64,000 nucleotides of DNA from Conus ventricosus (Eukaryota > Mollusca > Gastropoda > Neogastropoda > Conidae), in assembly GCA_018398815.1 (NCBI GenBank), contig CM031603.1, positions 1,112,277 through 1,176,276 of the forward strand, in the 5' to 3' direction. Positions 46,795-57,622 of the stretch are shown here, piece after piece (the stretch's first letter is position 1; every line of letters starts with the position of its first letter). The position numbers were made by a program, and so were the translations under genes. The notes under the pieces were generated by a model. The model was given only the letters and a program-made list of their open reading frames with translations. It was not told the DNA's origin and did not search any database.

Positions 46795-47178
46795 GTTCAG
46801 GGTGAAGCAACTGATACCTGTTCAAGTTGTGGAGAGTGTCCAGGGGAAGCAACTGATACCTGTTCAAGTTGTGGAGTGTCCAGGGGAAGCAACTGATACC
46901 TGTTCAAGTTGTGGAGTGTCCAGGGGAAGCAACTGATACCTGTTCAAGTTGTGGAGAGTGTCCAGGGGAAACAACTGATACCTGTTCAAGTTGTGGAGAG
47001 TGTCCAGGGGAAACAACTGATACCTGTTCAAGTTGTGGAGGTGTCCAGGGGAAGGAACTGATACCTGTTCAAGTTGTGGAGAGTGTCCAGGGGAAGCAAC
47101 TGATACCTGTTCAAGTTGTGGAGAGTGTCCAGGGGAGGCAACTCATACCTGTTCAAGTTGTGGAGAGTGTGTTCCTTA
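46795..47178. repeat. Minisatellite, about 40-bp unit, 9 copies
   Basis: The unit contains GCAACTGATACCTGTTCAAG and TTGTGGAGAGTGTCCAGGGG. The frame over it is a repeat artefact. Confidence 0.94.
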
Positions 47179-47383
47179 CATTACAGTTTTCTGAAGGTCC
47201 GGAGAAAATGGCAAAGACAGCGACCGTTTTGCAGAAAGCAAGATCTCAGTCGACACCTGATTTGTGCATTGGTAAAACTTCAACTTTGCTGGCACCATCG
47301 GGAAAATAACTGTCCAAAAATAAGTTTAACATGTATGGTGACAAGCTGATAGTTTCAGAACTTTGCTTTCCACAGAGAGAGAG

Positions 47384-47430
47384 GAAGAGAGAGAGAGAGA
47401 GAGAGGGGAGAGAGAGAGAGAGAGAGAGAC
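47384..47430. repeat. AG microsatellite
   Basis: An imperfect (AG)n. Confidence 0.9.
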
Positions 47431-47561
47431 AGCAGACAGACAGAATGCTCACAAAATGCAGGGGAGTGTTAATCAAACCATGGATCATTCACTTTATTCA
47501 TCAGTCATTGAACATGCAGGCCCATGTGTTGGAAATTCACAACTCATTCAGAAGATCACAA

Positions 47562-47675
47562 CACCACACACACACACAGAGGCATACATGCATGCTCACA
47601 CAACACACCACACACACACACACACACACTACACACATGCATGCACATACACACACACACATACACACAGAAAAG
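47562..47675. repeat. CA microsatellite
   Basis: An imperfect (CA)n with ATGCATGC interruptions. Confidence 0.9.
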
Positions 47676-47881
47676 CACTGGTGACAACGCCATGAACTGA
47701 CTAGCACTGCACGCAGTGTTGTTTCATCAACTCAGTGTCTATCACTGAGACAGCGGCACATCATACTCTGAGGGCAGGCAGGGCATTGTTGACTCAGTGC
47801 TATACCGACATCCAGAAATGCGCAGTCAACGGAGCCAGGCTGAAGGGGAGAACAGTCGCCTGCCCTCAGGACCCTACAGCA

Positions 47882-49385
47882 GCCATTCAGTGAGGGATCA
47901 ATTGAGGTTACTGTCTAGGGACAACGCCCCCTGTGTGTGGGAGGTGGCACTATCCAGTGAGGGATTCATTCAGGTTACTGTCTAGGACAACGCACCCTGT
48001 GTGTGGGAGGTGGCACTATTCAGTGAGGGATTCATTCAGGTTACTGTCTAGGACAACGCACCGTGTGTGGGAGGTGGCACTATTCAGTGAGGGATTCATT
48101 CAGGTGGCACTATTCAGTGAGGGATTCATTCAGGTTACTGTCTTGGGCAACATACCCTGTGTGTGGGAGGTGGCACTATTCAGTGAGGGATTCAATCAGG
48201 TTACTGTCTAGGGACAACGCACCCTGTGTGTGGGAGGTGGCACTATTCAGTGAGGGATTCATTCAGGTTACTGTCTAGGGACAACGCCCCCTGTGTGTGG
48301 GAGGTGGCACTATTCAGTGAGGGATTCATTCAGGTGGCACTATTCAGTGAGGGATTCATGATTACGGTCTAGGGACAACGCCCCTGTGTGTGGGAGGTGG
48401 CACTATCCAGTGAGGGATTCATTCAGGTTACTGTCTAGGGCAACGCACCGTGTGTGTGGGAGGTGGCACTATTCAGTGAGGGATTCATTCAGGTTACTGT
48501 CAAGGGCAACGCCCCTGTGTGTGGGAGGTGGCACTATTCAGTGAGGGATTCATTCAGGTTACTGTCTAGGGCAACACCGCCTGTGTGTGGGAGGTGGCAC
48601 TATTCAGTGAGGGATTCATTCAGGTTACTGTCTAGGGACAACGCACCGTGTGTGTGGGAGGTGGCACTATTCAGGGAAGGATTCATTCAGGTTACTGTCT
48701 TGGGCAACGCCCCTGTGTGTGGGAGGTGGCACTATTCAGTGAGGGATTCATTCAGGTTACTGTCTAGGGCAACATACCCTGTGTGTGGGAGGTGGCACTA
48801 TTCAGTGAGGGATTCATTCAGGTGGCACTATTCAGTGATGGATTCAATCAGGTTACTGTCTAGGACAACGCCCCTGTGTGTGGGAGGTGGCACTATTCAG
48901 TGAGGGATTCATTCAGGTGGCACTATTCAGTGAGGGATTCATTCAGGTTACTGTCTAGGGACAACGCCCCCTGTGTGGGAGGTGGCACTATTCAATGAGG
49001 GATTCAATCAGGTTACTGTCTAGGGACAACGCCCCCTGTGTGTGGGAGGTGGCACTATTCAGTGAGGGATTCATTCAGGTTACTGTCTAGGGCAACGCAC
49101 CCTGTGTGTGGGAGGTGGCACTATTCAGTGAGGATTCAATCAGGTTACTGTCTAGGGACAATGCACCCGTGTGTGGGAGGTGGCACTATTCAGGGAGGGA
49201 TTCATTCAGGTTACTGTCTAGGACAACGCCCCCTGTGTGTGGGAGGTGGCACTATTCAGTGAGGGATTCATTCAGGTTACTGTCTAGGGACAACGCCCCC
49301 TGTGTGTGGGAGGTGGCACTATTCAGGGAGGGACTCATTCAGGTTACTGTCTAGGGCAACGTACCCTGTGTGCGGGAAGTGGCAC
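47882..49385. repeat. Satellite, 66-bp unit, ~22 copies
   Basis: The unit contains GTGTGTGGGAGGTGGCACTA, TTCAGTGAGGGATTCATTCA and GGTTACTGTCTAGGGACAAC. A few units carry an internal partial duplication in which GGTGGCACTATTCAGTGAGG is repeated. Frames across it are artefacts. Confidence 0.95.
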
Positions 49386-49988
49386 CGACGCATAGGGCAT
49401 GGCAGCCCCTCACACCCCTGGAGATGATGGGACACATCCGCTGCTGAGAGGGTTTTGATTTTTTTTTTTCAAACTTGATGTGAAAACTGTCTGCATGGAA
49501 CCAGTGCAGTATATTTCGATAAATATGAACTGGGGTCTGTGAGCCCCGAATGATTTATTTGTGCAGGGCAAATTGGCCGTCTGTGAGGCCTGGGAGAGAA
49601 ATCTTTAAAATGAGTGAATGGATGCAAGTCAGTGTAACTTGGATATGTGTTTTGAAACGTACTAGGAAACGTGATGTCTTGTTGAACGATATATTGGAGA
49701 AAAAAAAAAAAGAAGAAGAAAAAAAAAGTGGAAATATTAAAACACCATCGCGCCAAATGAAGTGAGGCACACACAGACAGGAAAAAATGATGGGCCCAGA
49801 AATTCAAACCTGAGTTCTGGTTTGTTTCACTGAAACGGAGTCGGGTGTGTGGTTGCATGTGGAGCGCATTATCGTCACTGTCTGCATGGGAGTGTGTACG
49901 TGGAGACCGTCATGTGACATCCGGTGAAGATCAACGTCCAGTCCATGAAGCTGCTGAACAGTAAGCAGCAGCTCTGGTGTCCATGACA
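49386..49988 (-). other. Downstream of LRRC28; possible 3' UTR
   Basis: No coding region is seen. On the minus strand AATAAA at 49559-49554 is a candidate polyadenylation signal about 880 bases after the LRRC28 stop codon. Whether the transcript reads through the intervening 27-bp array is unknown. Confidence 0.35.
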
Positions 49989-49989
49989 A

Positions 49990-50465
49990 CCACTCTTCAC
50001 AGGGGCAACTAAATCAGGACCAGGGGCAGGGGCAACTAAATCAGGACCAGGGCCAGGGGCAGCTAAACCAGGACCAGGGCCAGGGGCAGCAAAGCCAGAA
50101 CGAGGGCCAGGGACAGCTAAGCCAGAAACAGGGACAGGGGCAGCTAAGCCAGGAACACAGCCAGGGGCAGCTAAACCAGGACCAGGGCCAGGGGCAGCTA
50201 AACCAGGACCAGGCCAGGGCAGCTAACCAGGACCAGGGCCAGGGCAGCTAAACCAGGACCAGGGCCAGCTAAGCAGGACCAGGGCAGGGCAGCTAAGCCA
50301 GGACCAGGGGCAGCTAAGTCAGGATCCAGGGCCAGGGCCAGCTAAACAGGGCCAGGCAGCTAAAATTAGGACCAGGGCCAGGGGCAGCTAAACCAGGACC
50401 AGGGGCAGCTAAACCAGGACCAGGGCCAGGGGCAGCTAAACCAGGACCAGGGCCAGGTCCAGGTC
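49990..50465. repeat. Minisatellite, 27-bp unit, ~17 copies, overlapping LRRC28 stop
   Basis: The unit is GGGGCAGCTAAACCAGGACC followed by AGGGCCA. Units vary in length at the left. On the minus strand the array overlaps the last codons of LRRC28, and the first unit supplies the TAG stop at 50436-50438. In another frame the minus strand reads PGPGPGLAA over and over. Confidence 0.95.
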
Positions 50466-50698
50466 CTCCAGGCGGGGGTACAGCAGTGGCAGGTGGACCA
50501 CCAGGGAGCTCTGGCGGACACAGCGGGCCGAGCAGCACAGCCCCAGAAGCAGCAGGCTGTGGGTTTGAACCTGGGCGCGGAAGACGATGGGGAAGGCGGA
50601 CACGAAGACCTGAGTGCCGCAGTGCTGGCAGTGGCCGGAGGGTGCATGCAGCAAGGCCTGCAGGTCTGCTGGGAGATCCCCCTCCTGTAGGCTGCCAC
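50436..50698 (-). CDS. LRRC28: LRRC28 last coding exon: cysteine-containing C-terminal domain
   Basis: It encodes LPADLQALLHAPSGHCQHCG, then VFVSAFPIVF and LLLLGLCCSARCVRQSSLVV. The pairs GHCxxC and CCSxxC are conserved in the family and could bind a metal (inference). It starts after CACTGTCACAG in phase 1. Compared with the vertebrate end shortly after the CCSxxC, it continues through LPLLYPRLEDLDLALVLV to a TAG inside the first unit of a 27-bp array. Confidence 0.87.
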
Positions 50699-50727
50699 CT
50701 GTGACAGTGAGGTACAGGACAGGGTCA

Positions 50728-50820
<93 letters not shown>

Positions 50821-53800
50821 TGTGTGTGTGTGCGCATGTGATCATGTAACAGTGTACCTACATATCTTTTCTTTAGGACCTTTTAACCTTGAATTCATTT
50901 TGAGCAAAACTTCCATACGAAAGCAGATTAATTTTCAAAATTGTTACAAAAATGGGTGCACTCATTTACATAAAATGCTGAAATAAAAAAAGATGGCCAA
51001 TAAAGGTATGATTTCCTGATTTTTGACAACAATAAGCTGTTAATATCATACTGGCTACCTTCAGATATATTTGTGCCACACTGACTCCCACAGAGCCGAG
51101 GAGGAGAGAAGAAGAAGAAGTAGAGAAGAAGAAGAAGAAAGAAGAAGAAGAAGAAGAAGCAGTAGCAGCAGAAGAAGTTGCCAAACTAGAAACTCTCCTG
51201 GCTCCTTTATCTGGCTGGCTACACTTCAGCACTGGGGTGAATATTGTAATGGTAAAGGTGATCACACTTCCAGCTCCAAGTCCTGCATTCATGCATCACA
51301 CAGAATACATACAATGTATGTTGTTCACATTCAGCTGATGTACCACATATCTTTTTAAGCTCTCTGAAAACAGCCAAACACACATGGGCAGAAAAGAAGC
51401 CGGTGAACTCCCAGAATCCAGTACCAAGGTAATGAGATGGAAACTGGGAGAAATAACGAGACGAAGGTATGCAGGTAGCACAGTTGACAGGAACAGGTAT
51501 GTCAGGAGGCAACAGGTATGTCACAGTGCAGGTAGCAACAGGTATGTCAGACAGGCAACAGGTATGTCACACAGGTATGTCAGGTAGGCAACAGGTATGT
51601 CAGACAGGCAACAGGTATGTCACACAGGTATGTCAGGTAGGCAACAGGTATGTCAGGCAGGCAACAGGTATGTCAGGCAGCAGGTATGTCAACACAGGTA
51701 TGTCAGGCAGGCAACAGGTATTCAGGTAGGCAACAGGTATGTCACATAGGTATGTCAGGTAGGCAACAGGTTTATCAGGAGGCAACAGGTATGTCAGCAA
51801 GGCAATCAGGTATGCACACATGTATGTCAGGTAGGCAACAGGTATGTCAGCAGGCAACAGGTATGTCACACAGGTATGTCAGGAGGCAACAGGTATGTCA
51901 GGGCAAGGCGACAGGTATGTCAGGTCAGGCAACAGGTATGTCACAGCAGGTATGTCAGGTAGGCAACAGGTATGTCACACAGGTATGTCAGGTAGGCAAC
52001 AGGTATGTCAGGGGCAACAGTATGTAACGTATGTCAGGTAGGCAACAGGTATGTCAGGTGGCAACAGGTATGTCAAGGTAGGTACAGGTAGGCAACAGGT
52101 ATGTCAGGTCAGGCAACAGGTATGTCAGGCAGTCAACAGGTTTCAGGCAACAGGTATGTCAGGCAGGCAACAGGTATGTCAGGTAGGTCACAGGTATTCA
52201 GGCAGGCAACAGGTATGTCAGGTAGGCAACAGGTATGTCAGGTAGGCAGTACAGGTATGTCAGGCAGGCAACAGGTATGTCAGGTAGGCAACAGGTATGT
52301 CAGGTAGGCAACAGGTATCAGGTATGTCAGGCAGGCAACAGGTATGTCAGGTAGGCAACAGGTATGTCAGGTAGGCGACAGGTATGTCATGACAGGCGCA
52401 ACAGGTATGTCAGGAGGCAACAGGTATATCAGGTAGGCAACAGGTATGTCAGACAGGAACAGGTATGTCAGGCAGGCAACAGGTATGTCAGTAGGCAGTA
52501 TCAGGAGCAACAGGTATGTCAGACAGGGAACAGGTATGTCAGGCAGGCAACAGGTATGTCAGGCAGGCAACAGGTATGTCAGGCAGGCAACAGGTATGTC
52601 AGGCAGGCGACAGGTATGTCAGGCAGGCAACGGGTATGTCAGGTAGGCAACAGGTATGTCAGGCAACAGGTATGTCAGGTAGGCAACAGGTATGTCAGGT
52701 AGGCAACAGGTATCAGGTATGTCAGGTAGGCAACAGGTATGTCAGGTAGGCGACAGGTATGTCAGGCAGGCGACAGGTATGTCAGGTAGGCAACAGGTAT
52801 GTCAGGTTGGCAACAGGTATGTTAGGCAGACAACAGGTATGTCAGGTAGGCAACAGGTATGTCAACATGTCACCTGAGCTGTGAAAGAGCTTGTAGGCAG
52901 CCCGGAGGGACAGTTCCAGCAGCTCTGGAATGCAGTTTGTGCCGAGGTTCCCCACGCTGCGAACCTCTGGCGGCAAAGGTATCACCTCCTTCTCCTCCTG
53001 TCCGCTGCCCAGCACGATGTATTGCTGGAGGGGCATCAGATGGTCTGGGACAGCCGACTGACCCGACCTGGGGAGACACAGCATCACTGTCTGAGACACA
53101 ACAAACACACACACAGACTGTAATACACAAACACACTGACAGGGTCTGTGGAGACAAGCCATCATGGCAATTGACAGTCAACTAGTAAAACACAACACAC
53201 TAGCAGGATCTGTGGAGACAAGCTGTCATGGTAATTGACAGACAACTAGCAAAGTACGACACACTAGCAGGATCTGTATTGACTGATCGCTGGTAAAACT
53301 CAACACACTTGCAGGATCTGTATTGACTGATCGCTGGTAAAACTCAACACACTAGCAGGATCTGTATTGACTGATCGCTGGTAAAACTCAACACACTTGC
53401 AGGATCTGTACTGACTGATCGCTGGTAAAACACAACACACTAGCAGGATCTGCATAGACAGACAACTAGTAAAGCACAACACAGAGGATCTGCATAGACA
53501 GACAACTAGTAAAACACAACACACTAGCAGGATCTGCATAGACAGACAACTAGTAAAACACAACACACTAGCAGGATCTGCATAGACAGACAACTAGTAA
53601 AGCACAACACACTAGTAGGATCTGCATAGACAGACAACTAGTAAAGCACAACACACTAGCAGGATCTGTACTGACTGATTGCTGGTAAAACTCAACACAC
53701 TAGCAGGATCTGTACTGACTGATTGCTGGTAAAACTCAACACACTTGCAGGATCTGTATCAACTGATTGCTGGTAAAACTCAACACACTTGCAGGATCTG

Positions 53801-56800
53801 TACTGACTGATTGCTGGTAAAACACAACAGACTGAGAAGGTTTGTGGAGATTTACCTTTGTTGTCGTGGTCAGGTAATTCGAACAACACAGTCACAGGAT
53901 CTATGGAAACCAGTCATCACAAACAGATAAATAGTAAAGCACGACACCATAACAGGATCTATGGAGACAAGTCATGACTGTCATGAACAGATAACCAGAA
54001 AAACACAACACAGGAGTGGGATCTATAGACACAAGTCATCATAGTCCTAAACAGATGACAAGGTGTGAATTATCAGTTCAGTCCAGAGCAGGTCACCATC
54101 TTTAGGCTGCGAACAGGGCACAACAGACTAAATAAACACCTCCATTCGAAACTCAAGGTTGTGCCATCCCCAATGTGTCCCTGTGGAGAGGCTGAACAGG
54201 ACACGCCCCACATACTACAGGAATGCGGGAACTTCCGGTGGTTGAGAGAAGAGCTGTGGCCAGAGCCTACCCTCGTCGAGGACAAGCTGTACGGCACGGT
54301 GGCGTCCCTACGGAAGACCACGGCATTTTTGGAACGAACTGGTCTCCGCGTGTGAAGGCAACGAGAAGAAGAAGAAGAAGATCAGTTCAGTTGTAACACT
54401 CCTGTGCAGCTCCACCCAGCAGATCGGCTCCACATTCCAAAACAGGCACAGCTTTCGTGGAGTAATGATTGTCCATGCACTCTTTCAAAACAGAGCTCAC
54501 CTTGCTTATTTGGGCAAGTATCGCAAGGATGGGCACCTGTGATGAAATAGCATCAATTGTTGTCCACTATGATGACAGGATCTTGAATGTACCACAGTTT
54601 AAGGCTGTTCATACACTTGCAGTGTTGATTCTAGGATTTCAAAAAAGGGAGCCCAATGCCTCCCTCAGAAGCAAAAAGGGAGCCCCAGGGTCTCTTGGGC
54701 AAAGAAAGGGAGGCTCCAAATATTTGCGACTATTCATCAAAGCCAGCAACATTACTTGGCTAAAGTAAATGTAGTAATACACAGTGCACAGCATGTTGCC
54801 GTCGTCGTCCTTGGCTAGCCAGGGCCATTCTTTCATCCAAGATACTTGAAAAGTTTTGAACAGCTGCATTTTCTCCTGCTCACTAGTTTTCGGTTCTTCT
54901 TCTTCAAGTTCTCCGGGTTCTTCCATCGAAGTCGATGGTTCTTCACTCGAAATCGAATTCGAATTGACTGCCTCACATATTTCAACACCAGCCCCTTCTT
55001 CATCACCTAACTCATTCACGGTGGAAATCCGTTCATTATCAGTATTGTCCGAAGTACTGCTGGTACCTGAGCAACTCTTTTTTGCTTTTGTGAAAGCGAA
55101 GGAAAACAGGGTGCTTGAACGCTTCATGGTGAAAGATATTGCCTCCTTTGAAACGAGTCACGACGGCATGCAGGCTTCGAAGCATGTGGGAGAACAATGG
55201 CGCTTCAAAAACTGTCATACAATTTTTCTGATTGGTTGAGCTCGGAACTTGTCAACCAATGAGAATCGTCGGCAGTTTTACGGCTAGGCTTTGCAACTTT
55301 GCCAGAATTATCGCCCTTTCTGATGTTGCTATGTCAACGACAACCAGACGATCGACAGTGATGCCGCACACGCTGACGAAAGAGGCGGCCGTTTTCAATT
55401 TTTAGCGGCTCTCGAGACGCATCGCTCGCGATTTTATGCGGCCAAACGAAAAAATCAGCGGTAATCCCGCGAAAACGCGCTCTAGAATCATCACTGCACT
55501 TGTCCTATGATGACAGGATCTTGAATGTACCACAGTTTAAGGCTGTTCATACACTTGTCCTATAATGACAGGATCTTGAATGACCACAGTTCAAGACTGT
55601 TCATACGCTTGTCCTATGACGACAGGATCTTGAATGTACCACAGTTCAAGACTGTTCATACACTTGTCCTATGATGACAGGATCTTGAATGTACCACAGT
55701 TCAAGACTGTTCATACACTTGTCCTATGATGACAGGATCTTGAATGTACCACAGTTCAAGACTGTTCATACACTTGTCCTATGATGACAGGATCTTGAAT
55801 GTACCACAGTTCAAGACTGTTCATACACTTTCCTATGATGACAGGATCTTGAATGTACCACAGTTCAAGACTGTTCATACACTTGTCCTATGATGACAGG
55901 ATCTTGAATGTACCACAGTTCAAGACTGTTCATACACTTGTCCTATGATGACAGGATTTTGAATGTACCACAGTTTAAGACTGTTCATACACTTTCCTAT
56001 GATGACAGGATCTTGAATGACCACAGTTCAAGACTGTCATACACTTGTCCTATGATGACAGGATCTTGAATGTACCACAGTTCAAGACTGTTCATACACT
56101 TGTCCTATGATGACAGGATTTGAATGTACCACAGTTTCAAGACTGTTCATACACTTGTCCTATGATGACAGGATCTTGAATGTACCACAGTTCAAGACTG
56201 TTCATACACTTGTCCTATGATGACAGGATCTTGAATGTACCACAGTTCAAGACTGTTCATACACTTGTCCTATGATGACATGATCTTGAATGTACCACAG
56301 TTCAAGACTGTTCATACACTTGTCCTATGATGACAGGATCTTGAATGTACCACAGTTCAAGACTGTTCATACACTTGTCCTATGATGACAGGATCTTGAA
56401 TGACCACAGTTCAAGACTGTTCATACACTTGTCCTATGATGACATGATCTTGAATGTACCACAGTTCAAGACTGTTCATACACTTGTCCTATGATGACAG
56501 GATCTTGAATGACCACAGTTCAAGACTGTTCATACACTTGTCCTATGATGACAGGATCTTGAATGTGCCACAGTTCAAGACTGTTCATACACTTGTCCTA
56601 TGATGACAGGATTCTTGAATGTACCACAGTTAAGACTGTTCATACACTTATCCTATGATGACAGGATCTTGAATGTACCACAGTTCAAGACTGTTCATAC
56701 ACTTGTCCTATGATGACAGGATCTTGAATGTACCACAGTTCAAGACTGTTCATACACTTGTCCTATGATGACAGGATCTTGAATGTACCACAGTTCAAGG

Positions 56801-57580
56801 CTGTTCATACACTTGTCCTATGATGACAGGATCTTGAATGTACCACAGTTCATGGGTGTTCATACATTGTCCTCTGTGTTCCCACAGCTGTCAACCCTCT
56901 GGTGTCCAAAGTCACAAGCCTGGGGATGAAGTGGGTGAGACGTTGGGCTGAAGAGGGGAGACACAGATAATGATGCTCATAGCCCAGCCAACCGCAAAGG
57001 GCCATATCAGGGCTGTCACCGTGTTGAAGTCAACTCACAAGTCATTGAAAAAGGAAAACAAAACAAAACAAAACAAAAAAACTCATTCACACAATGCTTT
57101 AAAATACACCTTTGTTAAAAATCTTTCTTCTGTAAAATCTTAGATCAGATGAAAAATTTTGATCTCTTTCAGAAATTTCAAAGATTACATCAGTTGGGAC
57201 ATCTCTAAACAAGGTTTTCATGGAGTCTGCTGTAAAGCGTTCATGTATCACATCATGCAACTCCCAACACTTTCAAAGAACATGTTCCACTGTGAGTCAT
57301 ATATGACATGGAATGCACCACGGAGCTTCTTCGCCTTTTCAAAGATAAGACTGGTGTAAAACAAGTGGCCTGTGTGCAAACAGCACAAGATCAAGACTGT
57401 TTCGTCTTTATGGCCACTTCTGAAACATGGGAAAAACTCTTTCAGGTTTGGACAGATTTGGAACAGTTTGTCATCTGCCTGCGAGTTCCATTTCTCTAGC
57501 CAGAGGTCTTTGAAGTAAGCCTGGGCTTAGGGTTTCAGATCAGTGTGAGGGACAGACAATTACTAAAAAGGGGAGCAAGT

Positions 57581-57622
<42 letters not shown>

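Larger units (their letters stand above)
54567..56865. repeat. Satellite, 55-bp unit, ~26 copies, split by a hAT element
   Basis: The unit contains TCCTATGATGACAGGATCTT, GAATGTACCACAGTTCAAGA and CTGTTCATACACTTG. One unit precedes the insertion at 54620-55496 and about 25 follow it. Copies are nearly identical. Confidence 0.95.

Noticed and set aside
51071..51358. Glutamate/arginine-rich coiled-coil-like frame
   Set aside because: It is the translation of a GAA-rich tract in an LRRC28 intron.
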